A stretch of DNA of 64,000 nucleotides from Allobosea sp. ASV33. Its GTDB lineage: Bacteria > Pseudomonadota > Alphaproteobacteria > Rhizobiales > Beijerinckiaceae. The stretch's first letter is position 1. Each line of letters begins with the position of its first letter. The stretch is from the NCBI RefSeq assembly GCF_016428755.1, contig NZ_JAELTI010000001.1, positions 62,001-126,000 of the forward strand, in the 5' to 3' direction. Positions 1 to 8,627 of this stretch are shown here, one piece after another. The notes below the pieces were generated by a model. The model did not search any database and was not told the DNA's origin. It saw only the letters and a program-made list of their open reading frames with translations. Made by a program: the position numbers and the translations under genes.

Positions 1-275
1 CGAGGCGCGGGCAAATCCTGGGCGTCTTCCTGATCCAGGGCGGCGTGCTCGGCTTCATCGGGGCCATCATCGGCTCCAGCCTCGGCGCCGGAGCGCTGTT
101 TCTCTGGCACGGCGCCGCGCGGCAGGCCGACGGCACGGAGCTCTTCCCACTGATGCTGGAGCCGAGCCTGTTCGTCGTCGCCGCTGCCGTCGCGACGTTG
201 ACCGGCGTGGCCGCCGGCATGGCGCCGGCGCTCAGGGCGGCGCGCCTCGATCCCGTGGAGGCGATCCGTGGCTGA
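1..275 (+). CDS. FtsX/MacB-type ABC exporter permease, C-terminal part (cut by window start)
   Basis: The reading frame is already open at base 3 and ends at a TGA at 273-275. The visible 91 or so residues contain two hydrophobic segments separated by a short polar stretch, then the ending [13 protein letters not shown]. That ending (AxxxxPxEAIR) is the hallmark of FtsX-domain permeases of the MacB/LolC type, which work with a LolD-type ATPase in the inner membrane to extract lipoproteins or export substrates. The next gene, an ATPase of the matching type, starts inside this one with an 8-bp overlap, which supports a permease-ATPase pair. The substrate cannot be judged because most of the protein lies outside the window. 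Confidence 0.85.
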   Translation, partial: RRGQILGVFLIQGGVLGFIGAIIGSSLGAGALFLWHGAARQADGTELFPLMLEPSLFVVAAAVATLTGVAAGMAPALRAARLDPVEAIRG

Positions 276-1014
276 CGTGCTCAAGCTCGAACAGATTCGC
301 AAATTCTACAATGCAGGCACTCCGGTCGAGACGGAGGTGCTGCATGGCATCGATCTCAAGCTCGCGGCCGGAGAGTTCGTGGCGCTGATGGGGCCGTCCG
401 GCTCGGGCAAGAGCACGCTGCTGAACATCATCGGTCTGCTCGACCGGCCGACCTCCGGCACCGTCTCGATCAACGGCCAGAACACCGCGGGCATGAGCGA
501 TTCCGAGATGACCGCATTGCGCGGACACACCATCGGCTTCGTCTTCCAATATCACTACCTGATCTCGGCCTTCACGGCGGCCGAGAACGTGATGATGCCT
601 ATGATGGTCGATCATGGCCGTCGAACAGATGCGATGCAGGACGTCGCCTATGGCTTGCTCGCCGATGTCGAGCTGACGCGCTGGCGCGACAACCGAGCCA
701 CCAACATGTCTGGCGGCCAGCAGCAGCGCGTCGCGATCGCGCGTGCGCTGGCGATGAACCCCTCGCTGGTACTCGCGGACGAGCCCACCGGCAATCTCGA
801 CAGCGTTTCGGCCGATGGTGTCTTCGACCTGATGCGACGCATCAATACGGAGCATTCGACGACCTTCCTGATCGTCACGCACAATCTCGATCTCGCCATG
901 CGCTGCGACCGGATTCTCGACGTCATCGACGGCCGGATCTCGGGACAGGAGGCCGCGGAGGCAGAAAATATCCCCGGGTCGCGCGCCGTAGCTGAACCGC
1001 TGTCGCCGGCCTGA
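268..1014 (+). CDS. LolD/MacB-type ABC transporter ATPase
   Basis: A 248-residue ABC ATPase. Walker A is GPSGSGKST near residues 42-50, the signature is [14 protein letters not shown] near 148, and Walker [13 protein letters not shown] follows near 168, with an H-loop in IVTHN. The TGNLD form after Walker B and the QYHYLI Q-loop region are typical of LolD/MacB ATPases that energise FtsX-type permeases. The GTG start at 268 overlaps the upstream permease stop, so the two are translationally coupled. Possible roles are lipoprotein release or efflux of a peptide or macrolide-like compound. Without the rest of the permease and any periplasmic adaptor, I leave the substrate open. Confidence 0.93.
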   Translation: MADVLKLEQIRKFYNAGTPVETEVLHGIDLKLAAGEFVALMGPSGSGKSTLLNIIGLLDRPTSGTVSINGQNTAGMSDSEMTALRGHTIGFVFQYHYLISAFTAAENVMMPMMVDHGRRTDAMQDVAYGLLADVELTRWRDNRATNMSGGQQQRVAIARALAMNPSLVLADEPTGNLDSVSADGVFDLMRRINTEHSTTFLIVTHNLDLAMRCDRILDVIDGRISGQEAAEAENIPGSRAVAEPLSPA

Positions 1015-1106
1015 GATTCGCGCGGGCCGATCGCGAGCGGCTCGCCATGCGATCGACGGAGCGGCGCTAGCGAGCCGCTCCCATCCCTGCCCAGAACGAG
1101 GCTTCG

Positions 1107-2099
1107 ATGTTTGGCCAGCCCTCAGCCGCCTCGCGCCTATTCGAACGGGTTGCGATACTGCCCGCAACGCTCATGGGCTTCGTCTTCGCGACCAGCGGCT
1201 GGCACCAGCTCTGGCTGTCACTGCTCTCGGTGGTGGTCTTCACCTTGAATGCCGCGCCCCTCGAAATCCAGCGGCGGATCGTCGATGCCGCCGTCAAGGG
1301 CGGTGCGTTTCGTCCGATCTTGCTGCTTACGATCGGCTACCTCGCCGTTGTGCTTGCCTTCGGACTGATCAAGCTCCTCACCAATGTCTATCGCGGGTGG
1401 ATCGCTGAGAGCGCGGTTCGCGCTCTGCGGCTGGTGATCGATCGGCGGCTGGACGACATCGACCACGAGAGACGTCAGGGAACGACAGATGCGGTCAGCA
1501 TCTCGATGATCCTGGCAGAGTGCGACGACATCGGCGGCTTCGTGGGCACGAGCATCAGCGTTCCCATCTTGGAAGGCGGCTTTCTGGTCACGGTTTTCGC
1601 CTATCTGGCTTATCTCCAACCTTGGATGGCGCTGATCGGGTTTGCCGTTCTGACGCCGCAGCTGATTTTCGTTCCCCTGATGCAGCGCGCGATCAATCGT
1701 CGCGTCACCCATCGGATCACTCTGCTCAGGAGCGTCGGCCACGACATCCTCGTGGTCCATTCGGCTTCGAGCAGCCGCGACGAGCATCGGAAATTTGATC
1801 TGGTCTTCAGCCTGAACGTCGGCGTGCTGAAGCTAAAGACGACGATGAACTTCTTGATGAACTTCACCTACAGCCTCGGCATCGGCGCGATCCTTGGCTT
1901 CGGCGGCTGGCTCGTGCTGCGGGGGCAAGCCGACATCGCCACCGTCGTGACGTTCGTCTCCGCTTTGGGGAAGATCGTGGATCCCTGGAACGACCTTGTC
2001 GACTGGGCGACGGGCCTCGCCGTTTCGTCGACGAAGTATCGGCTCGTCGAGAAACAGGTCCTCCGGATGCACCGAAGCGAAACGGAGGCCTATCAATGA
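1107..2099 (+). CDS. ABC exporter transmembrane-domain protein without its own ATPase domain
   Basis: A 330-residue membrane protein. Hydrophobic segments lie near residues 35-50, 70-90, 155-185, 240-275 and 280-300, an arrangement like the six-helix ABC exporter membrane domain. The length matches that domain alone: no Walker A or signature motif follows, and the gene stops at MHRSETEAYQ. It starts at ATG 1107 with a GAGG ribosome site (1098-1101). The next frame begins at the overlapping ATGA at 2096, so it was probably cotranscribed with a following gene that is now broken. Stand-alone ABC membrane domains of this kind exist, and a partner ATPase, perhaps that at 268-1014, would be needed. 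The substrate is unknown. Confidence 0.7.
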   Translation: MFGQPSAASRLFERVAILPATLMGFVFATSGWHQLWLSLLSVVVFTLNAAPLEIQRRIVDAAVKGGAFRPILLLTIGYLAVVLAFGLIKLLTNVYRGWIAESAVRALRLVIDRRLDDIDHERRQGTTDAVSISMILAECDDIGGFVGTSISVPILEGGFLVTVFAYLAYLQPWMALIGFAVLTPQLIFVPLMQRAINRRVTHRITLLRSVGHDILVVHSASSSRDEHRKFDLVFSLNVGVLKLKTTMNFLMNFTYSLGIGAILGFGGWLVLRGQADIATVVTFVSALGKIVDPWNDLVDWATGLAVSSTKYRLVEKQVLRMHRSETEAYQ

Positions 2100-2272
2100 A
2101 GCCGCTCATCCTCGGCCGAGAAGTCGTCTATTCGGGCTATCTGACCGTCGAGCGGATGGGGGCTGGCGGACCGCGCTCTAATGACCGACGCGAAGCTCAT
2201 GATTCTGGTGCAGACATTACGTATACGGAAACTGGAACTCTTCCTGCCTGCCCATCGAAGTCCTCGGCCTGA
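2096..2272 (+). pseudogene. Possible NUDIX hydrolase remnant, N-terminal stub
   Basis: An ATG overlapping the stop of the preceding gene opens a 58-codon frame whose first 21 residues (MKPLILGREVVYSGYLTVERM) resemble the first strand of NUDIX hydrolases related to ADP-ribose/GDP-mannose pyrophosphatases (REVVYxGYLxV). After that the sequence becomes low-information and stops at 2270-2272, with no NUDIX box. I read this as a gene cut off after its first strand by a deletion. The alternative is a genuine short peptide. The call rests on a short similarity from memory. Confidence 0.4.
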
Positions 2273-2320
2273 CGGCTGGATTCACAAGAGGGCTCCGCGC
2301 TGATGTAAGGCTTTCCCTGG

Positions 2321-3076
2321 TCAAGGCGCCGAAGCAAGACAGGCTATCATCGTCTCGATCACACGCTTTGCCTCTTGCGGATCTCGGACCTGGATCGCAT
2401 CGACGCCCGCATTCTTCACCGGCTCGTCGTTTCCTCCCGGAAACAGCGCGTCGCCGGCGAAGATCATCCCGTCCAGACTTACACCGAGGACCTCGCGCAG
2501 CTTTCCGATCCCGTAAGCCTTGTCGATGCCGGGCCTCGTGACATCGATCGAGGTGGTGCCGCCCAGCCGGATGGAGAAATCGGGAAGCGACTGGTCGAGC
2601 AGGGTCTTGATGCGTTTGCGCTTGGAAAAATCGGGGTCCCATTTCGCCTTTTCGTCCAGCGGCGCCTGCTGGCCGATGGCCGAAAAGGTGATCTGGCTGC
2701 CCCGGTCCTCGATCTGAGCGCCCCAGATCCGGGCGGGTGCAATCTTCGAGGCAGCGACTGCACGCATGATGGCTTCGACGATCATGCGCTTGTCTTCATC
2801 AGCCAGATCGTCGGAGTACAGCCTCTCCCAACGCGTGTTGACATAGCGGTAAAATTTCGTGCCGCATGCGGGCAGCAGCGAGAGGCGGGCGATGTCGGCC
2901 GTCGCCGCCAGCCGGGCAATGACCTGCGTCTGGAACTGCGGCCAATCCCCACCCGAGATGATGGCGACGGGAACGATGGCGAGCAGCAAGCTCAGCAGCG
3001 TTGCCATTTCGGCGTCGATCGGAGACTTGCTCTCCGCGAGCGTGCCGTCGAGATCGAAGATGGCAAGCGTCTTCAC
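2321..3076 (-). CDS. HAD-IIB family hydrolase, phosphomannomutase/sugar-phosphatase-like
   Basis: A 251-residue cytosolic HAD phosphatase. Motif I is DLDGTLAESK at residues 9-18 with the nucleophile Asp9. Motif II is the ISGG stretch near residue 40. Motif IV is GDALFPGGND near residue 213, the Cof/IIB-type ending that binds magnesium. The medium-size cap between them resembles eukaryotic-type phosphomannomutases and sucrose/mannosyl phosphate phosphatases. The gene lies beside phosphomannose isomerase and a glycosyltransferase, so a mannose-phosphate substrate is a reasonable inference but not shown. A GCTGCGTAGTTTCC box at 3277-3290 points toward it with a TATG element at 3246-3249, giving a leader of about 165 bases. 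Confidence 0.85.
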   Translation of the reverse strand: MKTLAIFDLDGTLAESKSPIDAEMATLLSLLLAIVPVAIISGGDWPQFQTQVIARLAATADIARLSLLPACGTKFYRYVNTRWERLYSDDLADEDKRMIVEAIMRAVAASKIAPARIWGAQIEDRGSQITFSAIGQQAPLDEKAKWDPDFSKRKRIKTLLDQSLPDFSIRLGGTTSIDVTRPGIDKAYGIGKLREVLGVSLDGMIFAGDALFPGGNDEPVKNAGVDAIQVRDPQEAKRVIETMIACLASAP

Positions 3077-3276
3077 CTCAGAAGCTGCCTAGTACCGAGG
3101 CCGGTAGCCTGGCGACGCAACTCGCGCCGCCTTGCCGGTCCGCGACGCGCTCCGGCGCGGCCAGGCAATACCGTGATGAAGGCATCTGCATTGGCTTTGC
3201 CTTTCGATCTGGACGCTGCCTGCCCCAGGGTCGACGGGGATCGACCATAGGCCGGCTCCGCAACGGAACCAGCAGC

Positions 3277-3290
3277 GGAAACTACGCAGC
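3277..3290 (-). promoter_or_regulatory. FixJ-like box A, upstream of the HAD phosphatase
   Basis: On the minus strand this reads GCTGCGTAGTTTCC, a perfect match to the consensus derived from this window. A TATG tetramer lies 27 bases downstream (3246-3249). The surrounding 3077-3509 gap holds this box and box B, and no gene I can support. Confidence 0.6.
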
Positions 3291-3404
3291 CTGAACCAGC
3301 CGACCGTCGGCCGGCGCGATAACGGGGATTTCCCTCGCCGGGCGCTTACGCTTTCGTCGATCGCGGCTGCGGTGACAGCACTTTGGCGATGAGCCCCCGG
3401 GCCA

Positions 3405-3418
3405 TTTGAGTACTTCCC
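3405..3418 (+). promoter_or_regulatory. FixJ-like box B, upstream of phosphomannose isomerase
   Basis: It reads TTTGAGTACTTCCC, a weaker copy (9 of 14 matches). It points at the isomerase gene and is followed by GACCCTG, as in box H, with TAGG at 3447-3450, 28 bases downstream. Between them is a small inverted repeat (CTGCCGG/CCGGCAG). Confidence 0.4.
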
Positions 3419-3509
3419 GACCCTGCCGGCGCGCTCCGGCAGCCGTTAGGCTCCCGAGCTTGGCTTGCGAGGCGCAGCTGCGCCGGTGAGCTGCATCAGG
3501 AGATTTCGC

Positions 3510-4466
3510 ATGACGATCGAAAAGGCCGTTCGGCTGGATGTCGCGAAGCCCTGGGGCAGCACCAATCGTGGATGCTGGGGCGGGCATTCCGCCGACCATG
3601 CGATGATCGGCGAGACATGGTTTCAGCGCTCCGACCTCGTCGGCGCGGAGCCCGACCTGCTGGTGAAACTGCTTTACACGACCCAGCGCCTCTCGATCCA
3701 AGTCCATCCCGACGATGCCTTTGCCCGGTCAATGGGACTGCCACACGGCAAGAGTGAAGCCTGGTATGTGCTCGCGGCGGAGCCTGGCGCCGAAGTGGCG
3801 GTGGGGCTCAAGCGCGAGATCACCGATGCAGAGCTTCGGGCCAGCCTTATTGACGGCTCGATCGACGCGCTGATCGCGTGGCGGCCGGTCCAAGTCGGCG
3901 AATTCGTCTTCGTGCCCGCCGGGACGATCCACGCGATCGGTGCCGGTCTCGTTCTGGCCGAGATCCAGCAGCGCAGCGACACCACCTTCCGGCTGTTCGA
4001 CTATGGCCGCGGCCGCGAGCTGCAGATCGAAAGCGCGCTCGCCGTCGCCAAGGCGGAGGTCACCCCGGCACAGTCGTGCTCGCTGCGGCTGTCTCGGAAC
4101 CGGACGTTGTTCCTAGCCAATCCGCATTTCGTGATCGAGCATCTGGACTTGGCCGCCCATTCGGGCTGGCAGTTGTTCGCCGCGCAAGAGACCTGGCTTT
4201 TGGGAATCGGCGGAGACGCGCGCGTCGCCGACCTCGATCTCGCGATGGGCGAGGCGATCTATCTGAAGGCGCAGCATGCGCCCCTTCAGGCCGGCGCGTC
4301 GGGTCTTCAGGCCCTCGTCGCGTATGTCGGCGGCGCCGCCTGTTCCATGCTGCTCACAGAAATCGAAACGCAGCCGGCGGCGCAACCGCACGCCTGGCAG
4401 GCACGGTCGTCGCCTACACAGCCCCAGCCCCTCGCCATGAACCGCGCGCTTGGTGACATTCGATGA
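3510..4466 (+). CDS. manA: Mannose-6-phosphate isomerase, class I
   Basis: A 318-residue cupin-type isomerase converting mannose 6-phosphate and fructose 6-phosphate. The metal site is visible: IQVHPDD near residue 69 supplies Gln and His, and PAGTIHAIGAG near residue 136 supplies another His, followed by LAEIQQ and the YGR motif typical of the family. The start is ATG 3510 with a CAGGAG ribosome site (3497-3502). An in-frame upstream start at 3465 would add a tail unlike the family. The gene overlaps the glycosyltransferase by ATGA, so the two form one unit. By supplying mannose 6-phosphate from the hexose pool, it would support mannoside synthesis by its neighbour. Confidence 0.9.
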   Translation: MTIEKAVRLDVAKPWGSTNRGCWGGHSADHAMIGETWFQRSDLVGAEPDLLVKLLYTTQRLSIQVHPDDAFARSMGLPHGKSEAWYVLAAEPGAEVAVGLKREITDAELRASLIDGSIDALIAWRPVQVGEFVFVPAGTIHAIGAGLVLAEIQQRSDTTFRLFDYGRGRELQIESALAVAKAEVTPAQSCSLRLSRNRTLFLANPHFVIEHLDLAAHSGWQLFAAQETWLLGIGGDARVADLDLAMGEAIYLKAQHAPLQAGASGLQALVAYVGGAACSMLLTEIETQPAAQPHAWQARSSPTQPQPLAMNRALGDIR

Positions 4467-5719
4467 CTCGCCCGCAAAAGATCGCCTTCGTCGGCAATTC
4501 CTTGCCCCGCCGCTGCGGCATCGCGACGTTCACGACCGACCTGCATCAGGCGATCGCGAAATCCAGTGGCGTCGCGGACACCGGCATCGTGGCGATGACC
4601 GATCACGGCCATGTCTACGACTATCCGCCCACGGTGCTGTTCCAGGTGCGCGACGACCGCATCGAGGACTATGTGCGCGCCGCCGAGTTCCTGAACAGAG
4701 CCGCGTTCGACGTCGTCTCGCTGCAGCACGAATTCGGCATCTTCGGTGGCGAGGCCGGCGGCGATATCATGGCTATGCTGTCGCGCCTGACGATGCCCGT
4801 CGTGACCACCCTTCACACGGTGGTGGAAGAGCCGACGCCAGCGCATAGGCGCGTCTTCGGCCAGGTCGTGGATTCCTCGGCGAAAATCGTCGTCATGGCC
4901 GAAAAGGCGCGCGAATTGCTGCGCGATATCTATCGCGTGCCATCCGACAAGATCGAGGTGATCGCGCACGGCATCCCGTCCTTTCCGTTCGTCGAGCCCG
5001 ACGACGCCAAGATACAGTTCGGCTTCGAGGGGCGTACGGTGATCCTGACCTTCGGTCTGCTCTCGCCCAACAAGGGGATCGAGGTGATGATCGACGCCAT
5101 GCCGGCCATCGTCGCCAAGCGGCCCGACGTGCTCTACCTCGTGCTCGGCGCGACCCATCCCAATCTCGTGCGCGAGCAGGGCGAGGCCTATCGCGAGAGC
5201 CTGGTCGCGCGCGTCAAGGAACTCGCTGTCGAGGACCATGTCGTGTTCCTCGACCGTTTCGTCGATCAGCCAAAGCTGCTGGCCTTCATCGCCGCCTGCG
5301 ATGTCTATGTGACCCCCTATCTGAACGAGGCGCAGATGACCTCGGGGACGCTGGCCTACAGCTTCGGCCTGGGAAAGGCCGTGGTTTCGACGCCCTATTG
5401 GCATGCCAGCGAGTTGCTGGCCGGCGGCCGCGGCATCCTGGTACCATTCGGCGACGCGGCGGCGACCGGCGCGCAGATCGCAGCGCTGCTCGGCGATGCG
5501 CCACGGCTGCGGTCGATGCGCGAGCGCGCCTATGCCGGCAGCCGCTCGATGACCTGGGAGAAGACGGCGGCACGCTATCTCTCGGTTTTCGCACAGGCAC
5601 GCCTGCCCCGCCCTCCCCGTCCCGTCCTGCGGCAAGCGATAAGGGCGCATGATCTCACGCCTGCGTCCTCACCATCGCCTCCAGAAGCCGGTTCACCGGC
5701 ATGGATGCAAAGGTCGTGA
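4463..5719 (+). CDS. Glycosyltransferase family 4-like (GT-B fold)
   Basis: A 418-residue GT-B enzyme. The N-terminal half begins IAFVGNSLPRRCGIATFT, with the glycine-containing acceptor-side loop. The donor side has FGLLSPNKGIEVMIDAM near residue 195 and an E-x7-E-like stretch in YLNEAQMTSGTLAYSFGLGK near residue 285, ending in SELLAGGRGILVPFGD. These features are typical of retaining GT4 enzymes using nucleotide sugars. Coupling to phosphomannose isomerase and the convergent GH130 phosphorylase suggest a mannosyl donor and a mannoside product; this is inferred. The last 65 bases overlap the 3' end of the convergent GH130 gene. There is no signal peptide, so it should be cytosolic. Confidence 0.87.
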   Translation: MTRPQKIAFVGNSLPRRCGIATFTTDLHQAIAKSSGVADTGIVAMTDHGHVYDYPPTVLFQVRDDRIEDYVRAAEFLNRAAFDVVSLQHEFGIFGGEAGGDIMAMLSRLTMPVVTTLHTVVEEPTPAHRRVFGQVVDSSAKIVVMAEKARELLRDIYRVPSDKIEVIAHGIPSFPFVEPDDAKIQFGFEGRTVILTFGLLSPNKGIEVMIDAMPAIVAKRPDVLYLVLGATHPNLVREQGEAYRESLVARVKELAVEDHVVFLDRFVDQPKLLAFIAACDVYVTPYLNEAQMTSGTLAYSFGLGKAVVSTPYWHASELLAGGRGILVPFGDAAATGAQIAALLGDAPRLRSMRERAYAGSRSMTWEKTAARYLSVFAQARLPRPPRPVLRQAIRAHDLTPASSPSPPEAGSPAWMQRS

Positions 5720-6974
5720 AGCTGTCCGCTATCGCATAGGGCAGCAACAGGGTGCGCTGATGAACCATCGCGCCACAGCTGTAGAGCACGTTGGGAACAT
5801 ACCCGTCATGGTCGTCCGTATCAGGGCGGATCAGGGGCTCGGCCAGCCTGGCGAGTAGCTTAGACGGATCATTCTTGTCGAGCAGACAGGCGCCCAGGCA
5901 ATAATTGCGAACCGCACCGACACCATGGGTAATCACCAGCCAGCCCTCGTCGATCTCGATCGGAGAGCCGCAATTGCCGATCTGGACGAACTCCCACGGG
6001 TAGCGTGGCGTGACGATCCTCACGCCGGCTTCCCAACTATAGAGATCGTCCGACATCTGAAGCCAGATATTCTCATGGTCCTGCCGGCCGAGCATGGCGT
6101 AGCGCCCGTTGATCAGCCTGGGAAACAGAGCCATGCCCTTGTTGTCGGTCCCGGGGCCGCGCAGCGCTGTCAGGTCGATGGTCACGAAGTCGGTCGTGCG
6201 CAAGATCTCCTGCCGGATCGCGCCGCCGCTGAACGCGGTATAGGTGCCGAGATAGGTGGCGTTCCCGTCATCATCGACGAAGCGGACCAGCCGAAGATCC
6301 TCGATGCCGTGACGCTGGGCCGGCGTCACGGGAAAGAGGACGATCTCCGACGGGTCGCGAGCTTCCTCACAGAATAGTCTGACGCCGGGATCGTCCGCCG
6401 CCCCGCCGGGAATGGCCTTGATACGCGGGCAGATCGCCTGATCGCTGGGCTGGTCGATCGTGACCGCGCCTTTCGATGACCAAAGGCCTGTGCGAAAGGT
6501 GACCGATGAGATATTGCCCTCCCCTATGCCGCGCAGCGACAACAGCAGCCGGACGTCTCCGGGCGCGACGCCAGTCTGGTCGGGATGCGGCACGATACTC
6601 GGGTTGAACAATGCGGCAGCCTCGAACGAGTATTCCTCGCTGAAATAGGCCCCCACGAGCAAAGACTGCTCGGCATCGATCGCGCCGGGGTCGATGACCG
6701 GTCCGTTGACCTCATGGAAGCGGCGGAGCAGGACCTGAGGCACATCGCGATGATGTTTTTCGAGGCTTTCGGTGAAATGCGTGAGTCCGCAATGCACGTC
6801 CGCCTTGTCGAGGCCGAGGACGCGATCCGTAATCCGCTGCGCGCGCGATTGGTTTGGAGAAATGAAGGGCTCCTGGTCGTCGGCTGGAATGAATGGCCGG
6901 ATGACCACGCGCGACGGATCGGGCCGGAGCGTGACCGGCAGATGCGTCAGATCATCATGAGCCGACATGGGCAT
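5655..6974 (-). CDS. Glycoside hydrolase family 130 protein (mannoside phosphorylase type)
   Basis: A 439-residue five-bladed propeller protein. Members of GH130 mostly break beta-mannosides by phosphorolysis, releasing mannose 1-phosphate. Sequence clues include FNPSIVPHPDQTG near residue 122, RDPSEIVLFPVTPAQRHGIEDLRLVRFVDDDG near 205-235, where the GIEDLRLV block is a family hallmark with the acidic catalytic residue, and GCGSPIEIDEGWLVITHGVG-like text near 335. It is the last gene of a four-gene overlapping operon led by phosphoketolase, and its start overlaps the histidine phosphatase stop. Mannose 1-phosphate released here could re-enter glycolysis through the neighbouring sugar-phosphate enzymes. 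Confidence 0.85.
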   Translation of the reverse strand: MPMSAHDDLTHLPVTLRPDPSRVVIRPFIPADDQEPFISPNQSRAQRITDRVLGLDKADVHCGLTHFTESLEKHHRDVPQVLLRRFHEVNGPVIDPGAIDAEQSLLVGAYFSEEYSFEAAALFNPSIVPHPDQTGVAPGDVRLLLSLRGIGEGNISSVTFRTGLWSSKGAVTIDQPSDQAICPRIKAIPGGAADDPGVRLFCEEARDPSEIVLFPVTPAQRHGIEDLRLVRFVDDDGNATYLGTYTAFSGGAIRQEILRTTDFVTIDLTALRGPGTDNKGMALFPRLINGRYAMLGRQDHENIWLQMSDDLYSWEAGVRIVTPRYPWEFVQIGNCGSPIEIDEGWLVITHGVGAVRNYCLGACLLDKNDPSKLLARLAEPLIRPDTDDHDGYVPNVLYSCGAMVHQRTLLLPYAIADSFTTFASMPVNRLLEAMVRTQA

Positions 6975-7590
6975 CTCCGACGCCGAGCCCGATGTCGGAC
7001 TGTGCCAGCGCGGCGTTCCATCTCTCGATGACAGGGACCTGTGAGTGACCGGACTTGGGACCCAGCACGCTAACCGCGGCTGGATCGAACGCGAAATGTC
7101 GGCCGTTCGCGATCGCCAGGCCGATCCATCGGGCCGCTAGAGCGCATCCGAACTGGCCGTGGGAGAACAGCGCGACATTGCCCGCGATAGCCAGAAGGCC
7201 GCCAATCAGCCTGTCAGCCCGGGCGGCAACCTGTGAAGGCGTTTCGCCATTCGGGCTGCCGTCGCGAAAGAGATCCCAGTCCGGCACTTCCTTGCAGATC
7301 TCGGCGCTGCTTCGGCCCTCGTAGTCGCCATAATCCCATTCCGAAAGATCGGTCGAGATTTGAGCATGCTCGCCGAGACCTGCCAGGGTGCAAGTGTCGC
7401 GTGCGCGAAGGAGCGGGCTGGTCAGCACCAGCGCGAACGGGGTGACCACGAGATAGGCTCGAAGCCTCCGCGCCATGGCTGCGCCATGCTCCGTAAGAGG
7501 CAGATCGTTCTTCCCGGTATGCCGCCCCGACAGCGACCACTCGGTTTCGCCGTGGCGGATCACGTATAATCTGGGGAGAGGCTTCAGCAT
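6955..7590 (-). CDS. Histidine phosphatase family protein (phosphoglycerate-mutase-like)
   Basis: A 211-residue cytosolic enzyme. The catalytic RHGETEW motif sits at residues 10-16, where the histidine takes the phosphate. It is followed by RHTGKNDLPLTEHG, the conserved substrate loop, and by LSEWDYGDYEG near residue 77 and LFSHGQFG near residue 148 with the second catalytic histidine. The family includes fructose-2,6-bisphosphatase, sedoheptulose-bisphosphatase and phosphoglycerate mutases. The operon context (aldolase, phosphoketolase) favours a sugar bisphosphate, but this is inferred. The start at 7590 overlaps the aldolase stop. A longer in-frame start at 7773 would precede the motif by 62 residues without family support. 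Confidence 0.87.
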   Translation of the reverse strand: MLKPLPRLYVIRHGETEWSLSGRHTGKNDLPLTEHGAAMARRLRAYLVVTPFALVLTSPLLRARDTCTLAGLGEHAQISTDLSEWDYGDYEGRSSAEICKEVPDWDLFRDGSPNGETPSQVAARADRLIGGLLAIAGNVALFSHGQFGCALAARWIGLAIANGRHFAFDPAAVSVLGPKSGHSQVPVIERWNAALAQSDIGLGVGDAHVGS

Positions 7591-8627
7591 GCCATCCCCG
7601 TGAACCGCCGGATTTCGTTGGATGCATCGTAGAGGCCACGGCGTGCGGCCTGGCTGCAGCCGGCGCGATGCCTGATGGCCGCTTGCGCCGCCTGCGCGCG
7701 ATCGTCGCGTCCGCCCCAGATTTCGAGCGCCGGCTGCTGGATGGCCCGCCCGAAGGAGAACGTCAGCTGCCAAGGCATGAGCCCGCGAAACCGGAGATGC
7801 ATCGTATTAAGCCGCGCGGATGCGAGTTCTCCGCTCTGCCCGCCCGAGAGGAAGGCGATGCCCGGAACCGCGGCCGGAACGGTATGTAACAGGCAATTAA
7901 CCGTTGCGTCGGCGATAGTGTCTGCGTCCTCCTGGTTCGCACAGTCCAGACCTGACAGCACCATATTCGGCTTGAGGATCATGGCTTCCAGCATCACGCG
8001 TTGTTCGTCGGCATGGCGAAAAAAGGCGCGCAGAATCGCTTCGGTCACCTCGGCGCAACGCGGTAGATCGTGGCTGCCCTCCATCAGCACTTCGGGCTCG
8101 ACCACGGGCACCAGCCCGACCTGCTGACAGATTGTCGCGTAACGCGCGAGAGCTTGCGCATTCGCCTCAACGCATCCTCGACTGGGGCGATCTGTGTCGA
8201 CCGCGATCACACCGCGCCATTTGGCGAAGCGCGCGCCGATTTCGGCATAGGTTGCGAGCCGGGCCTGCAACCCATCGAGTCCTTCCGTGATCTTTTCGCC
8301 GGGATGTCCCGCAAGCTCGATCGTGCCGGCATCGACCTTGATTCCGGGCAGAATTCCGACCCGGTCGAGCAGCGAGACGAATGACGCCCCATGGCTCGTT
8401 TCCTGGCGGATCGTTTCATCGCACAGGATGGCCCCTGAAATCGATTGTCGCAGGCCGGGCGTAGTGACGATCAGCTCGCGCCAAGCGCGACGCCTGTCGG
8501 CGGTATCGGGTATCCCGAGCGCGGCAAAGCGCCGATTGCAGGTGCCGATACTTTCGTCGATCGCCACCAACCCTTTGTCGTCTGCGCCCATCGAGCGCGC
8601 GATCTCCGCCAGATCGTCGGCGTTCAT
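7584..8627 (-). CDS. Class I fructose-bisphosphate aldolase
   Basis: A 347-residue Schiff-base aldolase of the animal/plant type, interconverting fructose 1,6-bisphosphate with two trioses, or making sedoheptulose bisphosphate. The start has [17 protein letters not shown], the conserved AADES-like segment. The Schiff-base lysine is in [11 protein letters not shown] near residue 220, and [16 protein letters not shown] near 265 is the phosphate loop. The start at 8627 overlaps the phosphoketolase stop by ATGA (8624-8627), favoured over an upstream in-frame ATG at 8648. The C-terminal tail ends GMAC with no Tyr, which is unusual compared with the animal enzymes. Confidence 0.92.
   Translation of the reverse strand: MNADDLAEIARSMGADDKGLVAIDESIGTCNRRFAALGIPDTADRRRAWRELIVTTPGLRQSISGAILCDETIRQETSHGASFVSLLDRVGILPGIKVDAGTIELAGHPGEKITEGLDGLQARLATYAEIGARFAKWRGVIAVDTDRPSRGCVEANAQALARYATICQQVGLVPVVEPEVLMEGSHDLPRCAEVTEAILRAFFRHADEQRVMLEAMILKPNMVLSGLDCANQEDADTIADATVNCLLHTVPAAVPGIAFLSGGQSGELASARLNTMHLRFRGLMPWQLTFSFGRAIQQPALEIWGGRDDRAQAAQAAIRHRAGCSQAARRGLYDASNEIRRFTGMAC

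Noticed and set aside
4307-5650. 447-codon open frame on the minus strand
   Set aside because: Antisense of the glycosyltransferase, low-complexity His/Arg/Asp-rich translation, no family.
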